This document shows, one piece after another, positions 39,908 through 48,804 of a stretch of DNA of 64,000 bases. The notes beneath the pieces are model-generated. The model was given only the letters and a program-made list of their open reading frames with translations, made no database searches and was not told the origin of the DNA. The position numbers and the translations under genes were made by a program. The stretch is from Moritella sp. (GTDB lineage: Bacteria; Pseudomonadota; Gammaproteobacteria; Enterobacterales; Moritellaceae). Position 1 is the first letter of the stretch; each line of letters begins with the position of its first letter. The stretch spans positions 1 through 64,000 of the forward strand of contig NZ_JABSQR010000018.1 in the NCBI RefSeq assembly GCF_013215705.1, given 5' to 3'.

Positions 39908-41935
39908 TTAGCTTCCTTTCTTAATCTTATAGCCCTGATTTGGATGATTTGGTTTAGTTGGATACGCCAACGTCAATTGCTGATTTTTTAACATTGGACT
40001 AAGGTAACTTTTTCTTAATGTATCCGTATTCCTGCCTAATAACTTTGCTATATCAGCCAGCCCTAAGTACTTCTGATCCGATTTTTCGCATAATTGAATT
40101 ATTACTTTTTCGATATCGTTACGTTTGGCTCGATATGATCCATTTCGAATTGGCGACGCTATTTCAAGTAGTTCTTGCCATAGCTGCTTTTCTTCGTTGA
40201 GGTCCGGGCTTTCAATATTGAAGTCCGGGCTTTTGCTATCAAAATCCGGATTTTCGACATTTAGGTCCGGGCTTTTGCTATCAAAGTCCGGGCTTTCGAC
40301 GTTTAGGTCCGGGCTTTTGCTATCAAACTCTTCATTTTCGCCAAACAGTGATAATTGTGAAAGATCGGGCGAAGAAACAAAGGTAATGCCTTTTCCAGCA
40401 TCATTATCTGGTGTCGGGACATCAACACCTTTTAGGTGGTAAACCTTTCCCTTGTGGTTACCACCTGATGCCAAATAGCCACCTTTTACAAGTTGCGATA
40501 GGGCTAAAGTGATATCTCTTGTGTGCTTTGATGTTAACGAGAAAATGCGCTCATGGTTAAACCAAGACTCGGTAGCTGCAGTAATTAGAATCGACCGCTT
40601 TAGCTCGCTAAGTGCATTATAACTAGATCCAAAGAGTTCAATTAAATTAGAGTGCATCTCTTCAGAGACTAGATTCACCATTCTCAACTCTAACAGAGTT
40701 TGCTCTGGTGAGTCTTTTTCATAAAGGTTCGGTGTTTGCCAATTCTGGCTGCGACTATTACTGTAAATTTTAGGGATGCCCGAGCCTGCTTTCTCACTTA
40801 AACCAATGTTAAGAAACATTTGATGGATCGCAGGATTACGGCAAAGGCTATCACCTCCCGCAATCGCGTCTTTAACCGGAACGCGCATTAAACCGGGGTT
40901 ACGAAATCCAATAAAGTCGGGATGTTTCTCTATAAATAATGGACTATCACTGGTGTAGTCTGCGTGCGCAAGCATATTAACCAAAGCTTCACGAATTGCC
41001 TCATGTGCAGGTGTATCATCAATACGTTGCCCATCTTTTAACTGAAAACCTATTTTAAAATCAGCAGTCAGTTTACGAAAAATCTTGCGATAGAAATCAA
41101 AAATATTACCCGACCAAGAACCATCGGGAAATACTCTATCAATCCAGCGGTGTGAGCTGTCGTCTTTTTCTTGGTAATCAACAAAGTAATTAGGCAAGGC
41201 GTCTTGAATAGCATCCCAAGTACCAAACATGACTAAACCCGCTAAGGTTAAGCCTTCTTGTTGAGTCTTTCGGTCTTTTCTCCATGCTTTAATGCTTCGT
41301 AGAAAACCCGCAGTATCCTGTTCTAAAAATGGGTGACCCTGTGGTTTCGCGTCGATAAACATTTGCCGATAAATTCGCAATGACTCGACGTCGATATCAT
41401 CTAAGCCATAACCTTCTAAAATGCGGTTATCTCGTATATCTTCACGTTCAGCTATCATACGACTTACAGTGTCAGGCAAGCACTTTTGATCGGCTTCATA
41501 GCGTCTAACATAAGATCCAGCGAGTGGATTACCGTTAATAAAAATTGGACGAACTTCTCTTGGTGCACGGGGCACTAAAATTCTAATAAGCTGTTTTCCA
41601 GCTATCGTAATAACAGAAACATCTACTTCATTTAATAAGTTATGGCTCACCTTGTTGGTGTTATTAACCGTATCCCAAATATTTTTAACTAAAGGCGCAG
41701 GGTTTTTAATGCCTTCGAGAGTAAATTTCCCTTTCTTCTCTTTAATGCCAAGTAATATCTCACCGCCACGGGTATTGGCAAATGCACTATAGCTTTCCCA
41801 CATGTCACCAGGGACTGCACCACAGCCATCTCGGCCACCAGCAAGCTTGCATTCAACCTCGCAACTTTCTTGTAATAACTCAATATCAGATAATTGGTTT
41901 AAAATAAGATTTGGCATTAGGTGATACGTTTCCAT
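39908..41935 (-). CDS. AlbA_2/ATPase-type putative regulator with heptad-repeat linker
   Basis: About 675 residues. An N-terminal AlbA_2 (Schlafen-like) domain has ESCEVECKLAGG...SYSAFANTRGGEILLGI (about 20-70). A HATPase_c_4-like region has EAIREALVNMLAHADY (about 330-345) and GSGIPKIY. A winged helix follows, then six tandem 7-residue repeats alternating SKSPDLN-like and VESPDFD-like units (about 540-585), and a C-terminal helix-turn-helix (LGLADIAKLLGRNTDTLRKSYL). Such proteins are annotated as RecG-like or transcriptional regulators; some lie in defence islands. The start is uncertain (ATG 41935 or 41917). Confidence 0.8.
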   Translation of the reverse strand: METYHLMPNLILNQLSDIELLQESCEVECKLAGGRDGCGAVPGDMWESYSAFANTRGGEILLGIKEKKGKFTLEGIKNPAPLVKNIWDTVNNTNKVSHNLLNEVDVSVITIAGKQLIRILVPRAPREVRPIFINGNPLAGSYVRRYEADQKCLPDTVSRMIAEREDIRDNRILEGYGLDDIDVESLRIYRQMFIDAKPQGHPFLEQDTAGFLRSIKAWRKDRKTQQEGLTLAGLVMFGTWDAIQDALPNYFVDYQEKDDSSHRWIDRVFPDGSWSGNIFDFYRKIFRKLTADFKIGFQLKDGQRIDDTPAHEAIREALVNMLAHADYTSDSPLFIEKHPDFIGFRNPGLMRVPVKDAIAGGDSLCRNPAIHQMFLNIGLSEKAGSGIPKIYSNSRSQNWQTPNLYEKDSPEQTLLELRMVNLVSEEMHSNLIELFGSSYNALSELKRSILITAATESWFNHERIFSLTSKHTRDITLALSQLVKGGYLASGGNHKGKVYHLKGVDVPTPDNDAGKGITFVSSPDLSQLSLFGENEEFDSKSPDLNVESPDFDSKSPDLNVENPDFDSKSPDFNIESPDLNEEKQLWQELLEIASPIRNGSYRAKRNDIEKVIIQLCEKSDQKYLGLADIAKLLGRNTDTLRKSYLSPMLKNQQLTLAYPTKPNHPNQGYKIKKGS
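40200..40326 (-). repeat. 21-bp tandem repeats inside the AlbA_2 gene
   Basis: Six 21-bp units, pairing into three 42-bp super-units, each containing TCCGGGC (once TCCGGAT) on the plus strand with the spacer TTTTGCTATCAAA or TTTCGACRTTTAG. They are in frame, so copy-number change adds or removes 7 residues of an acidic Ser-Pro-Asp linker without breaking the protein. Confidence 0.9.
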
Positions 41936-42248
41936 TAAATTTGTCGATTTCAATGTTATACATCATACTGCTTTTAATTAAACATTTCTGTAATTAACAT
42001 CAGCCACGCGTTCAAGTTATACTGAAAATGAATTTGAAACGAACTTGATAAAAAACTAAGGGAGCCTACAATTAACCCGACAATACCCCTCCCGCTATCC
42101 GTAAGAACAGCGCACCGCGAGGGGTTACTCGTTTCTAGATTTCATAAAAGTAACATTAACACCCTATAAATTAGTGACCGATTTGTTATCTTCAGCACCG
42201 GTTCCCCACAAACTCGATAAACGTAATCAATCACCACCAATATTAACC
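41936..42248. other. Intergenic region with a structured element
   Basis: A 313-bp gap with no gene. ACCCCTC (42085-42091) can pair with GAGGGGT (42119-42125) around an inner CGCT/AGCG stem. It lies downstream of the SEC-C gene on the minus strand but lacks a T-tract, so a terminator role is uncertain. Confidence 0.4.
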
Positions 42249-43247
42249 CTATGCGTCAAACCCGAAGCTTTGTTTTAGTAACGGCTGAATCTGTAGATCT
42301 CGCGGCACTTTGACCCCATCGACATACATTCTAGGATCAAGCGTGACAAAACCCCAGAATTGCAAAAATCGAGTTATAAAACGAGACTCAATGATACTAG
42401 CTAACTGCTCCTGAGATGAAAGATGATCCGCCCTTGGCAGCGGCTTTAATAAGTCGGGAAAAGCACGGCACACTTCATCACTTAATGTTTCCATTGAACC
42501 ATGAATTTGCAGGCGCCAGAGCATAAACACCCAGAACGTACGCACATCAATATCAGAAGACCATGCATCCATGTAGCCCCAGTTATATTGACTAGTAGCA
42601 GCCTCTAACATGGGCAGGAAGAACGCGCTAATACCGTGCTGTTGATATTGTTTTCGCGCCGTTTTTTTCACATGAAAACGCCCGCCTTTTAAATGCAGGA
42701 TCCCGGCTAGTTCTGCTAATACACGGGTATAATGCAGCGCATTAAATTTATCTTCGTCACTGCCAGTAAACTCGCTAATGCTCGGCAAAGTCTGATACTT
42801 AGCCACTGCAAATTCTGGCAATAACGCGCTGGCTTGCTTAACCAATTTGGTGGGAAGATTGCCTTTCTCAGTGGCTTTTATCGAGCCTGTTTGCTGCATT
42901 GCGTCTTCTAAGAGCAAAGACAAATACTGCATTACCGGACTGGTTGCCAAGTCCTCAGGCGTAGTGATATTAACGTCCTTTAATTCGCTAAACGGTGCAT
43001 ACAGCCAGTTGGCTATTTGCGTTGGCGTGAGGCCACAGAAATCCTCATTAGGGCGGTTATTACGCTCAGCCGTTTTATGCTGGATCACCAAGTTCAAATC
43101 ATCCATGTTGAGGTTCGGATTCATTGCCATGGTTTGGCTGATGTCATCGATGACTTCTGTATGTTGTTTTGCAGCTGCGTCCATACAGCAACGTTTGTAT
43201 TTTTTACCACTACCACAGGGGCATTGGTCATTGCGTCCTACTTTCAT
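42249..43247 (-). CDS. SEC-C motif protein
   Basis: A 332-residue protein with an N-terminal SEC-C zinc-binding motif, MKVGRNDQCPCGSGKKYKRCC (CxC...CC), as at the SecA C terminus, where it mediates SecB or ribosome contacts. The remaining 300 residues are mostly helical with no family I recognise (LTPTQIANWLYAPFSEL, RADHLSSQEQLASII). AAGGCG before the ATG supports the start. It belongs to the accessory patch between yicC and the tyrosine-catabolic operon. Confidence 0.82.
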   Translation of the reverse strand: MKVGRNDQCPCGSGKKYKRCCMDAAAKQHTEVIDDISQTMAMNPNLNMDDLNLVIQHKTAERNNRPNEDFCGLTPTQIANWLYAPFSELKDVNITTPEDLATSPVMQYLSLLLEDAMQQTGSIKATEKGNLPTKLVKQASALLPEFAVAKYQTLPSISEFTGSDEDKFNALHYTRVLAELAGILHLKGGRFHVKKTARKQYQQHGISAFFLPMLEAATSQYNWGYMDAWSSDIDVRTFWVFMLWRLQIHGSMETLSDEVCRAFPDLLKPLPRADHLSSQEQLASIIESRFITRFLQFWGFVTLDPRMYVDGVKVPRDLQIQPLLKQSFGFDA

Positions 43248-43355
43248 TTTATCGCCTTTTAATTTTTACACGCTACAACCGTTAAAAACAATTTAACACG
43301 CTATAACAGGTAAGTTTTATTTCATCTCTACTTATTAACTTTCGTCCACTTTACT

Positions 43356-43612
43356 TCATCGACTTGATCTGGCTTTTAAACCGTCCAATATTACATCTCT
43401 AATATGTACAGGAAAGTCTGCGGGCAACTGCGCTCTAACCTTGGCAATAACGGGGTCTATACTGGCTGCGACCGCCCTTAAAATAGCGCTCATCGTATCG
43501 ATTTAAAAACCGACTGCTTTAGCTGTTTGGATAAAATATCGTAAAAAGGAGTTAGTCGATAAGCACCGTTGGCATCAATAAACAGTGAAAAGTTTTTAGC
43601 ATGTCCATCTGT
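43356..43612 (-). pseudogene. hipA: Decayed hipA toxin-kinase remnant
   Basis: Two HipA C-terminal fragments in different frames. 43490-43612 encodes TDGHAKNFSLFIDANGAYRL then TPFYDILSKQ, the HipA catalytic-loop region. 43356-43493 encodes ILRAVAASIDPVIAKVRAQL then PADFP, the HipA C terminus, ending at 43356. About 70 residues between them and the N-terminal 300 residues of the kinase are missing, so it cannot be active. It directly follows hipB, in the position of an intact hipA in a hipBA operon. Confidence 0.85.
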
Positions 43613-43616
43613 TTAC

Positions 43617-43928
43617 TCATTTTCTACCCTCAGAACCAAACCAGAAATCGGGGTCGTCGGTATCATCTTCTAAGGATTGAACAGTGTCTGGCGTTGCGAC
43701 TTTAATTTGCTGAAGTGGCTTTGATTTACCTTTTGGGGAAATAGAAAGTTCGAGTTCTAACCCTTCCAGTACTCGTAATAATGTTGAAAGCTTAATATCA
43801 CTGCCCGCTTCAATTCGCTGATATTGTTGCTGCTTCATGCCAATACGCATATACATATCGGCTTGTTCCATGCCAAGTTCTTTACGTCTATCGCTAAGTA
43901 CCTTAGTAATCTCTTCAATCTTATCCAT
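43617..43928 (-). CDS. hipB: HipB-like XRE-family antitoxin, apparently intact
   Basis: A 103-residue HTH protein. The XRE helix-turn-helix is ITKVLSDRRKELGMEQADMYMRIGMKQQQYQRIEAGSDIKLSTLLRVLEGL (about 6-58), followed by a Lys/Pro region and an acidic C terminus (EDDTDDPDFWFGSEGRK); the near-terminal Trp resembles HipB tails that contact HipA. GAGG six bases before ATG 43928 sets the start. Its partner hipA is wrecked, so this is an orphan antitoxin that may still repress its own promoter or counter other HipA proteins. Confidence 0.85.
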   Translation of the reverse strand: MDKIEEITKVLSDRRKELGMEQADMYMRIGMKQQQYQRIEAGSDIKLSTLLRVLEGLELELSISPKGKSKPLQQIKVATPDTVQSLEDDTDDPDFWFGSEGRK

Positions 43929-44386
43929 TATAACCTCAAACAACCTATACGCTGTAAACCATGCCATTTACAACATCGTAGTTGTTAAATCTCATCTAAA
44001 CAACTTAAGTGTTGTATTTATTATTTTATCACTGAATCATCAATACAATTCCTGAACCGCCATGAAAATATTGCACGACTTTAAAGATCATTCATTAAGG
44101 ATTGAGCAATGTAGAGCGTTACCACTTCATAGCAATACGCATATCGGTTTTATCCATACCAAGTTCATTTCATTTGAGACATTCCTCACAATTAAATCCA
44201 ACAAATCAAACTCATCCCCAAATAGGTACACCAAAATAGGCTAAACAATCAGTAGAAGTTGATTTACCTTTAAATTGAAACTAGATTAAACCACTGATTT
44301 TCATTAAATCCCCCCCGACAAAGTTAACCAGCGCAGTTAATATTTTGATACGGATATAACGATATATAAATTAAGGAATCTAATTA
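43929..44386. other. Intergenic region with hipB promoter and a hipB fragment
   Basis: A 458-bp gap. It holds the presumed hipB promoter, the second hipB fragment listed separately (44119-44169), and, just before 44387, AAGGA as a ribosome-binding site for the DUF4442 gene. No intact gene is visible. Confidence 0.5.
44119..44169 (-). pseudogene. Fragment of a second HipB-type helix-turn-helix
   Basis: On the minus strand this reads NELGMDKTDMRIAMKW then a stop, aligning with KELGMEQADMYMRIGMKQ of the intact HipB at 43617-43928; at DNA level the shared blocks CAATACGCATAT, TCGG and CCAAGTTC line up with a 6-bp gap. It is a diverged partial copy, not a recent duplication. Confidence 0.65.
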
Positions 44387-44875
44387 ATGACGACTAACAA
44401 TTTGAGCACAATTGTAAATAAAATTTCATCTCAACCAGCAGACAAAAGTTCACGACAGCTATCGTCAATGTTTGGTGAAACCATTCAATACTTTGGTAGA
44501 GCCGGTATTCAAGTTGAATCACTTGATGTTAACAATGCAGTACTAACACTCGAAAATAACGACATTGTACAAAATCATATTGGTGGTATTCATGCTGCAG
44601 CAACGGCATTATTGGGCGAGTCTGCAACTGGATTTTTAGTTGGCATGCACGTTCCTGACGATCGTATTCCGTTACTCAAGTCGATGAATATTAATTATAC
44701 CCGTCGCGCAGACGGCAATTTAAAAGCGGCAGCAAGTTTAACCGAAGCTCAAATATCAGAGATAAAAAATACAGCCAAAGGTGAGACATCTGTACAAGTT
44801 GTTATTACAGATAGTGCTGGTAATAATCCCGTTGATGCTGAATTCATTTGGGCATGGGTTCCAAAAAAGAAATAA
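44387..44875 (+). CDS. DUF4442/PaaI-type hotdog thioesterase-like protein
   Basis: A 162-residue hotdog-fold protein with QNHIGGIHAAATALLGESATGFL (about 65-87), the HxxG-and-alpha-helix segment of acyl-CoA thioesterases of the DUF4442 group, then LLKSMNINYTRRADGNLKA. Substrate unknown. AAGGA precedes the ATG. It is followed 70 bp later by a small membrane protein in the same direction. Confidence 0.8.
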   Translation: MTTNNLSTIVNKISSQPADKSSRQLSSMFGETIQYFGRAGIQVESLDVNNAVLTLENNDIVQNHIGGIHAAATALLGESATGFLVGMHVPDDRIPLLKSMNINYTRRADGNLKAAASLTEAQISEIKNTAKGETSVQVVITDSAGNNPVDAEFIWAWVPKKK

Positions 44876-44945
44876 CATCACTGATCACGCACTCTATTAA
44901 CAGACGGATTTTAAATGGATTGTTTGCTTATAAAAGGATTTTAAA

Positions 44946-45359
44946 ATGAATGCAATTAAAAACAGAATCACCAAAGCAGCGGTTGTTACCGGTATTATCG
45001 CGGGATTGTTATATGGCAGCTGGGCGTTATATGCCAATTATACCGACGGAATTATAATTGCGTCCCAAGCTGCAGCAGTGCAGTTTATCTGTAGTGCTTT
45101 GCTGGGGTTTTTCATGACGTTTATTATGGACCAGATCTGTGCGAGTAAACGAACACCGCGATTTATTATGATTCCAGCGTCAGTTATTACCCCATTATTA
45201 CTCACCTTATTTGTCAGTTATTATTCACATTATTTGAATGACACACCCAATATTATTATTACTATCTTACCCTCACAAATTTTAGGTCTCATCTGGACCA
45301 GCCTGTACACAGCAAAATTATTGAAAGTAACAGCCAATACAGCACCAACGACCGCCTAA
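44946..45359 (+). CDS. Four-helix membrane protein, unknown function
   Basis: A 137-residue integral membrane protein with four hydrophobic segments (about 11-29, 40-60, 74-92, 103-125). AAAGGA upstream of the ATG fits. No family is recognised. Same strand as the thioesterase-like gene, possibly co-transcribed. Confidence 0.72.
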   Translation: MNAIKNRITKAAVVTGIIAGLLYGSWALYANYTDGIIIASQAAAVQFICSALLGFFMTFIMDQICASKRTPRFIMIPASVITPLLLTLFVSYYSHYLNDTPNIIITILPSQILGLIWTSLYTAKLLKVTANTAPTTA

Positions 45360-45510
45360 GCAATTCAATAAATAGAATGAGGCCTTAATCGAATACTTTC
45401 TTTTGAGGCCTCACTAAAGCAAAACCACCATAAATCGTCCATACTAGCTTCTAAGTTCCTTTTAAATTTGTAGGCTTTTTGCAACTCGAGAGTCTGCAAA
45501 GGAGGTCAAA

Positions 45511-46599
45511 ATGGACCACGCGTATGATGATACTAAACAGCTGTTTAGTAATCCTGCTGGGACCGAAGGCTTCGAATTTGTCGAATTCTCGTCTCCCGAT
45601 CCAAAACAACTTGCCGCGCTTTTCCAGCAACTAGGTTTTTATCCTTTTGCCCAACATAAAACACGCCCGTTAACTTGGTTCAAACAAGGTGAAATCCACT
45701 TTCTGGTCAGCACAGAAGGTCGCGGTTTCGCCTCTGAATTTGCAGAGCAACATGGTCCTTCTGCCTGTGCCATGGGTTTTAAAGTCACCGATGCGAATAA
45801 AGCCTATCAACATGCGTTAAACCGTGAAGCCAAACCGTGTAAGCGTAAAATTCTTGAGTTCGGTGTACCGGCTATTTACGGTATTGGCGAAAGCCTGCTG
45901 TATTTAGTCGATGATGATGTGAGGAAACGGCTTTATCAGGAACAATTTCAATTAACTGGCGAAACTGAAGATGCATCTAAATCGGCAGGACTCACTTATA
46001 TCGACCACCTGACTCACAATGTGCAATGTGGCCATATGGATCCGTGGGCTGAATTTTATGAGCGCATCTTTAACTTTCGAGAAATCCGTTATTTTGATAT
46101 TAAAGGCACCATGACCGGGTTGCGCAGCCGCGCCATGACCAGCCCGTGCGGAAATCTGCGCATTCCCATAAATGAAAGCAGCGATAATAAATCACAAATT
46201 GAAGAGTTCTTGCAGGAGTACCACGGCGAAGGGATCCAACATATCGCCTTAGGCACAGATGATATTTATCAAACTGTTTCGACGTTAAGGGCTAACGGTA
46301 TCGAGTTTTTGGATATACCCGACACCTATTACGACATGATCACAGAGCGTTTGCCCGGTCATCATGAAGCGATTGAGCAACTTAGAAAAAATCGTATTCT
46401 CATTGATGGTCATATCGAATCGGGCAAATTAGTCCTATTACTGCAAATCTTCACCAAGACCTTAATCGGCCCTATTTTCTTCGAAATTATCCAACGTAAA
46501 GGCGATGAAGGATTTGGCGAAGGTAATTTTCAAGCTTTATTCGAATCAATTGAAAGAGACCAGCTTGCGCGCGGTGTACTTTCGACAAAATATAAATAA
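45511..46599 (+). CDS. hppD: 4-hydroxyphenylpyruvate dioxygenase
   Basis: A 362-residue Fe(II) enzyme converting 4-hydroxyphenylpyruvate to homogentisate in tyrosine breakdown. Two vicinal-oxygen-chelate domains are visible; Fe ligands are the His of YIDHLTHNV (about 168), the His of GIQHIALGT (about 247), and the Glu of FFEIIQRKG (about 326). A perfect AAAGGAGGT seven bases before the ATG supports strong translation. It heads the hppD-hmgA-fahA-maiA operon. Confidence 0.96.
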   Translation: MDHAYDDTKQLFSNPAGTEGFEFVEFSSPDPKQLAALFQQLGFYPFAQHKTRPLTWFKQGEIHFLVSTEGRGFASEFAEQHGPSACAMGFKVTDANKAYQHALNREAKPCKRKILEFGVPAIYGIGESLLYLVDDDVRKRLYQEQFQLTGETEDASKSAGLTYIDHLTHNVQCGHMDPWAEFYERIFNFREIRYFDIKGTMTGLRSRAMTSPCGNLRIPINESSDNKSQIEEFLQEYHGEGIQHIALGTDDIYQTVSTLRANGIEFLDIPDTYYDMITERLPGHHEAIEQLRKNRILIDGHIESGKLVLLLQIFTKTLIGPIFFEIIQRKGDEGFGEGNFQALFESIERDQLARGVLSTKYK

Positions 46600-46623
46600 A
46601 CACAGTGGCTAACAGGAATAACT

Positions 46624-47748
46624 ATGATCCGTAGAATCAGCTTTCCACTACGCAAAGGCACCTATTCTCGGCAGGCGCATGCAGATCTGCCTGAACAAGG
46701 TATATTTGAGCGAGAAGTCAGTCGGGAAGGTTTCTATGGGCCCGCAACACACCTGCATCATAAACATCCACCGACAGGCTGGAGTGCATGGTCAGGTAAT
46801 CACAGACCAAGGGCATATAACCTATTAAAACTGTCCTACTCGCAAATATCGCCTTGGGATGCGCCACTGCTGTTACAAAATGCCCATTGTCAGATCCGCT
46901 TCTGGCGATGTAACGAAAACATGCAAACCTTGGTCAGAAATGCTGACGGGGATGATCTGTTATTTATCCATCAAGGTCACGGCGAATTGTTTTGTGATTA
47001 CGGTCATTTGAGTGTTAAACAAGGCGATTACGTATTAATTCCACGTTCTTGTTTATGGCGCTTAGAACCTGCCGAACCCATCACATTATTGATGATCGAA
47101 GCCACCAATGATTATTATGGTTTACCGGATAAAACCATTGTCGGCCAGCATGCCATATTTGATCAAGCGGTACTGGATACCCCAGAAATAGACACCGCCT
47201 ACCTGCAACAACAAGACGAACAGCCCTGGCAAGTGGTGCTTAAACGTTTTAATGAACTATCGATTATTGAGTACCCTTTCAACCCGCTTGATGTGGTGGG
47301 CTGGCATGGCGATGTGTCGGTAGTCCGGATCAATTGGCAAGATATTCGCCCGTTAATGAGCCACCGTTGTCACCTGCCACCGTCTGCGCATTCCACTTTT
47401 GTCACCAGCCGATTTGTGGTGTGTACTTTCGTGCCCAGACCAATGGAAACCGATCCGGGCGCATTGAAAGTGCCCTTTTACCACAACAATGATGACTTTG
47501 ATGAGGTTATCTTTTATCACCAAGGCGAGTTCTTTAGTCGCGACAATATTGACCCCGGCATGTTGACCTTCCACCCTTGTGGTTTTACGCATGGCCCTCA
47601 TCCTAAAGCCTATCGCGCCGGTTGTAAGTCGCAGCGCAAAGCAACAGATGAAGTAGCAGTGATGATTGATACTCGCGATGGCCTGGATATTGGCTCCCTG
47701 ATGCAAGATGTGGAATGGCACGGTTATGTCGAAAGCTGGAAAGAATGA
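46624..47748 (+). CDS. hmgA: Homogentisate 1,2-dioxygenase
   Basis: A 374-residue cupin-fold Fe(II) dioxygenase opening the ring of homogentisate to maleylacetoacetate. It is the shorter Vibrio-type form (human HGD is 445). Iron-site region VPFYHNNDDFDEVIFYHQGEF (His and Glu, about 285-305) and FHPCGFTHGPHP (His) are present. ACAGGAATAACT precedes the ATG. Second gene of the operon, 24 bp after hppD. Confidence 0.94.
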   Translation: MIRRISFPLRKGTYSRQAHADLPEQGIFEREVSREGFYGPATHLHHKHPPTGWSAWSGNHRPRAYNLLKLSYSQISPWDAPLLLQNAHCQIRFWRCNENMQTLVRNADGDDLLFIHQGHGELFCDYGHLSVKQGDYVLIPRSCLWRLEPAEPITLLMIEATNDYYGLPDKTIVGQHAIFDQAVLDTPEIDTAYLQQQDEQPWQVVLKRFNELSIIEYPFNPLDVVGWHGDVSVVRINWQDIRPLMSHRCHLPPSAHSTFVTSRFVVCTFVPRPMETDPGALKVPFYHNNDDFDEVIFYHQGEFFSRDNIDPGMLTFHPCGFTHGPHPKAYRAGCKSQRKATDEVAVMIDTRDGLDIGSLMQDVEWHGYVESWKE

Positions 47749-47811
47749 CGTGATTAAAAATACACCTACAACAGATAAAACATTTAACGAACACAGTGGC
47801 AAGAGGTTGAG

Positions 47812-48804
47812 ATGAAATTAGCGACATTACGAAATGGTGCTAGAGATGGCAGCTTATATCTCGTCAGTAAAGACTTACAAGCAGCAGTGTGTGTTGCCTC
47901 GATAGCGGAAAACTTACAATGGGCGTTAGAAAATTGGCCGACTGTCGAACCCCAGTTACAAGCTTATTATACGCAATTAAATAACCAGGCATTAGACGAT
48001 ATCATTCAGTTTTCAAATTGCCCACTGGAGTCGCCACTGCCCAGAGCATACCAATGGGCTGACGGCAGTGCTTACGTTAATCATGTCGAGTTAGTACGTA
48101 AAGCCAGAGGCGCTAAAATGCCAGAGTCGTTTTGGTCAGATCCATTAATGTACCAAGGTGGTGGTGACAGTTTTTTAGGCCCCCAAGACAATATCCCCCT
48201 GCTAGACCCAGATTGGGGGCTGGATTTTGAGGCTGAGGTAGCCGTGATCACCAGTGATGTAAAACGGGGCGTAACTACTGCCGTGGCCAGTCAGGCCATC
48301 TTATTAATGACCTTAGTCAACGACGTATCATTACGTAATTTGATCCCCAATGAATTAGCCAAGGGTTTTGGCTTCTTTCACAGTAAACCCTCCACCGCCT
48401 TCTCTCCGGTTGCCGTTACCCCAGATGAACTCGGCGATGCCTGGGACGGTGCTAAATTGCATTTACCGCTATACAGTTATCTCAATGACGCCTTATTTGG
48501 CAAACCTGACGCAGGCACGGATATGACATTTGATTTCCCACGCTTAATTGCGCACGCAGCCAAAACCCGCACCTTAACAGCGGGCACCATTATTGGTTCC
48601 GGCACTGTGTCTAATTGTGATCGCACGGTTGGTTCATCCTGTATCGCAGAAAAAAGAATGTTAGAAAAAATTGCCACAGGTGAGATCAGCACGCCCTTTC
48701 TGCAAGATGGGGACAAAATAAAAATTGAAATGCTGGATAAGACCGGACAATCCATTTTCGGCGCGATAGAACAAATGGTGGCAGTGCAAGATGAAACTTT
48801 ATAG
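47812..48804 (+). CDS. fahA: Fumarylacetoacetate hydrolase
   Basis: A 330-residue FAH-family enzyme that cleaves fumarylacetoacetate to fumarate and acetoacetate, ending tyrosine catabolism. Family elements are DPLMYQGGGDSFLGPQDNI and DPDWGLDFEAEVAVI (metal-site acidic residues, about 140-155), then SKPSTAFSPVAVTPDELGDAW and GTIIGSGTVSN. AGAGGTTGAG precedes the ATG. Its stop overlaps the start of maiA by 14 bp. Confidence 0.95.
   Translation: MKLATLRNGARDGSLYLVSKDLQAAVCVASIAENLQWALENWPTVEPQLQAYYTQLNNQALDDIIQFSNCPLESPLPRAYQWADGSAYVNHVELVRKARGAKMPESFWSDPLMYQGGGDSFLGPQDNIPLLDPDWGLDFEAEVAVITSDVKRGVTTAVASQAILLMTLVNDVSLRNLIPNELAKGFGFFHSKPSTAFSPVAVTPDELGDAWDGAKLHLPLYSYLNDALFGKPDAGTDMTFDFPRLIAHAAKTRTLTAGTIIGSGTVSNCDRTVGSSCIAEKRMLEKIATGEISTPFLQDGDKIKIEMLDKTGQSIFGAIEQMVAVQDETL

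Noticed and set aside
40200-40326. CRISPR-like array from regular 21-bp repeats
   Set aside because: The units are contiguous, in frame within a protein gene, with no variable spacers and no cas genes nearby.
43553-43620. ATG overlapping the hipB stop (reads MSKQMDML...)
   Set aside because: This frame ends after about 22 codons and is not the frame carrying the HipA similarity; the HipA-like peptide is in the neighbouring frame.
44062-44244. 60-codon plus-strand frame
   Set aside because: It is the antisense of the degraded HipB fragment, with no ribosome-binding site.
47353-47802. 149-codon minus-strand frame opposite hmgA
   Set aside because: Shadow of a well-supported gene; no conserved motif or ribosome-binding site.
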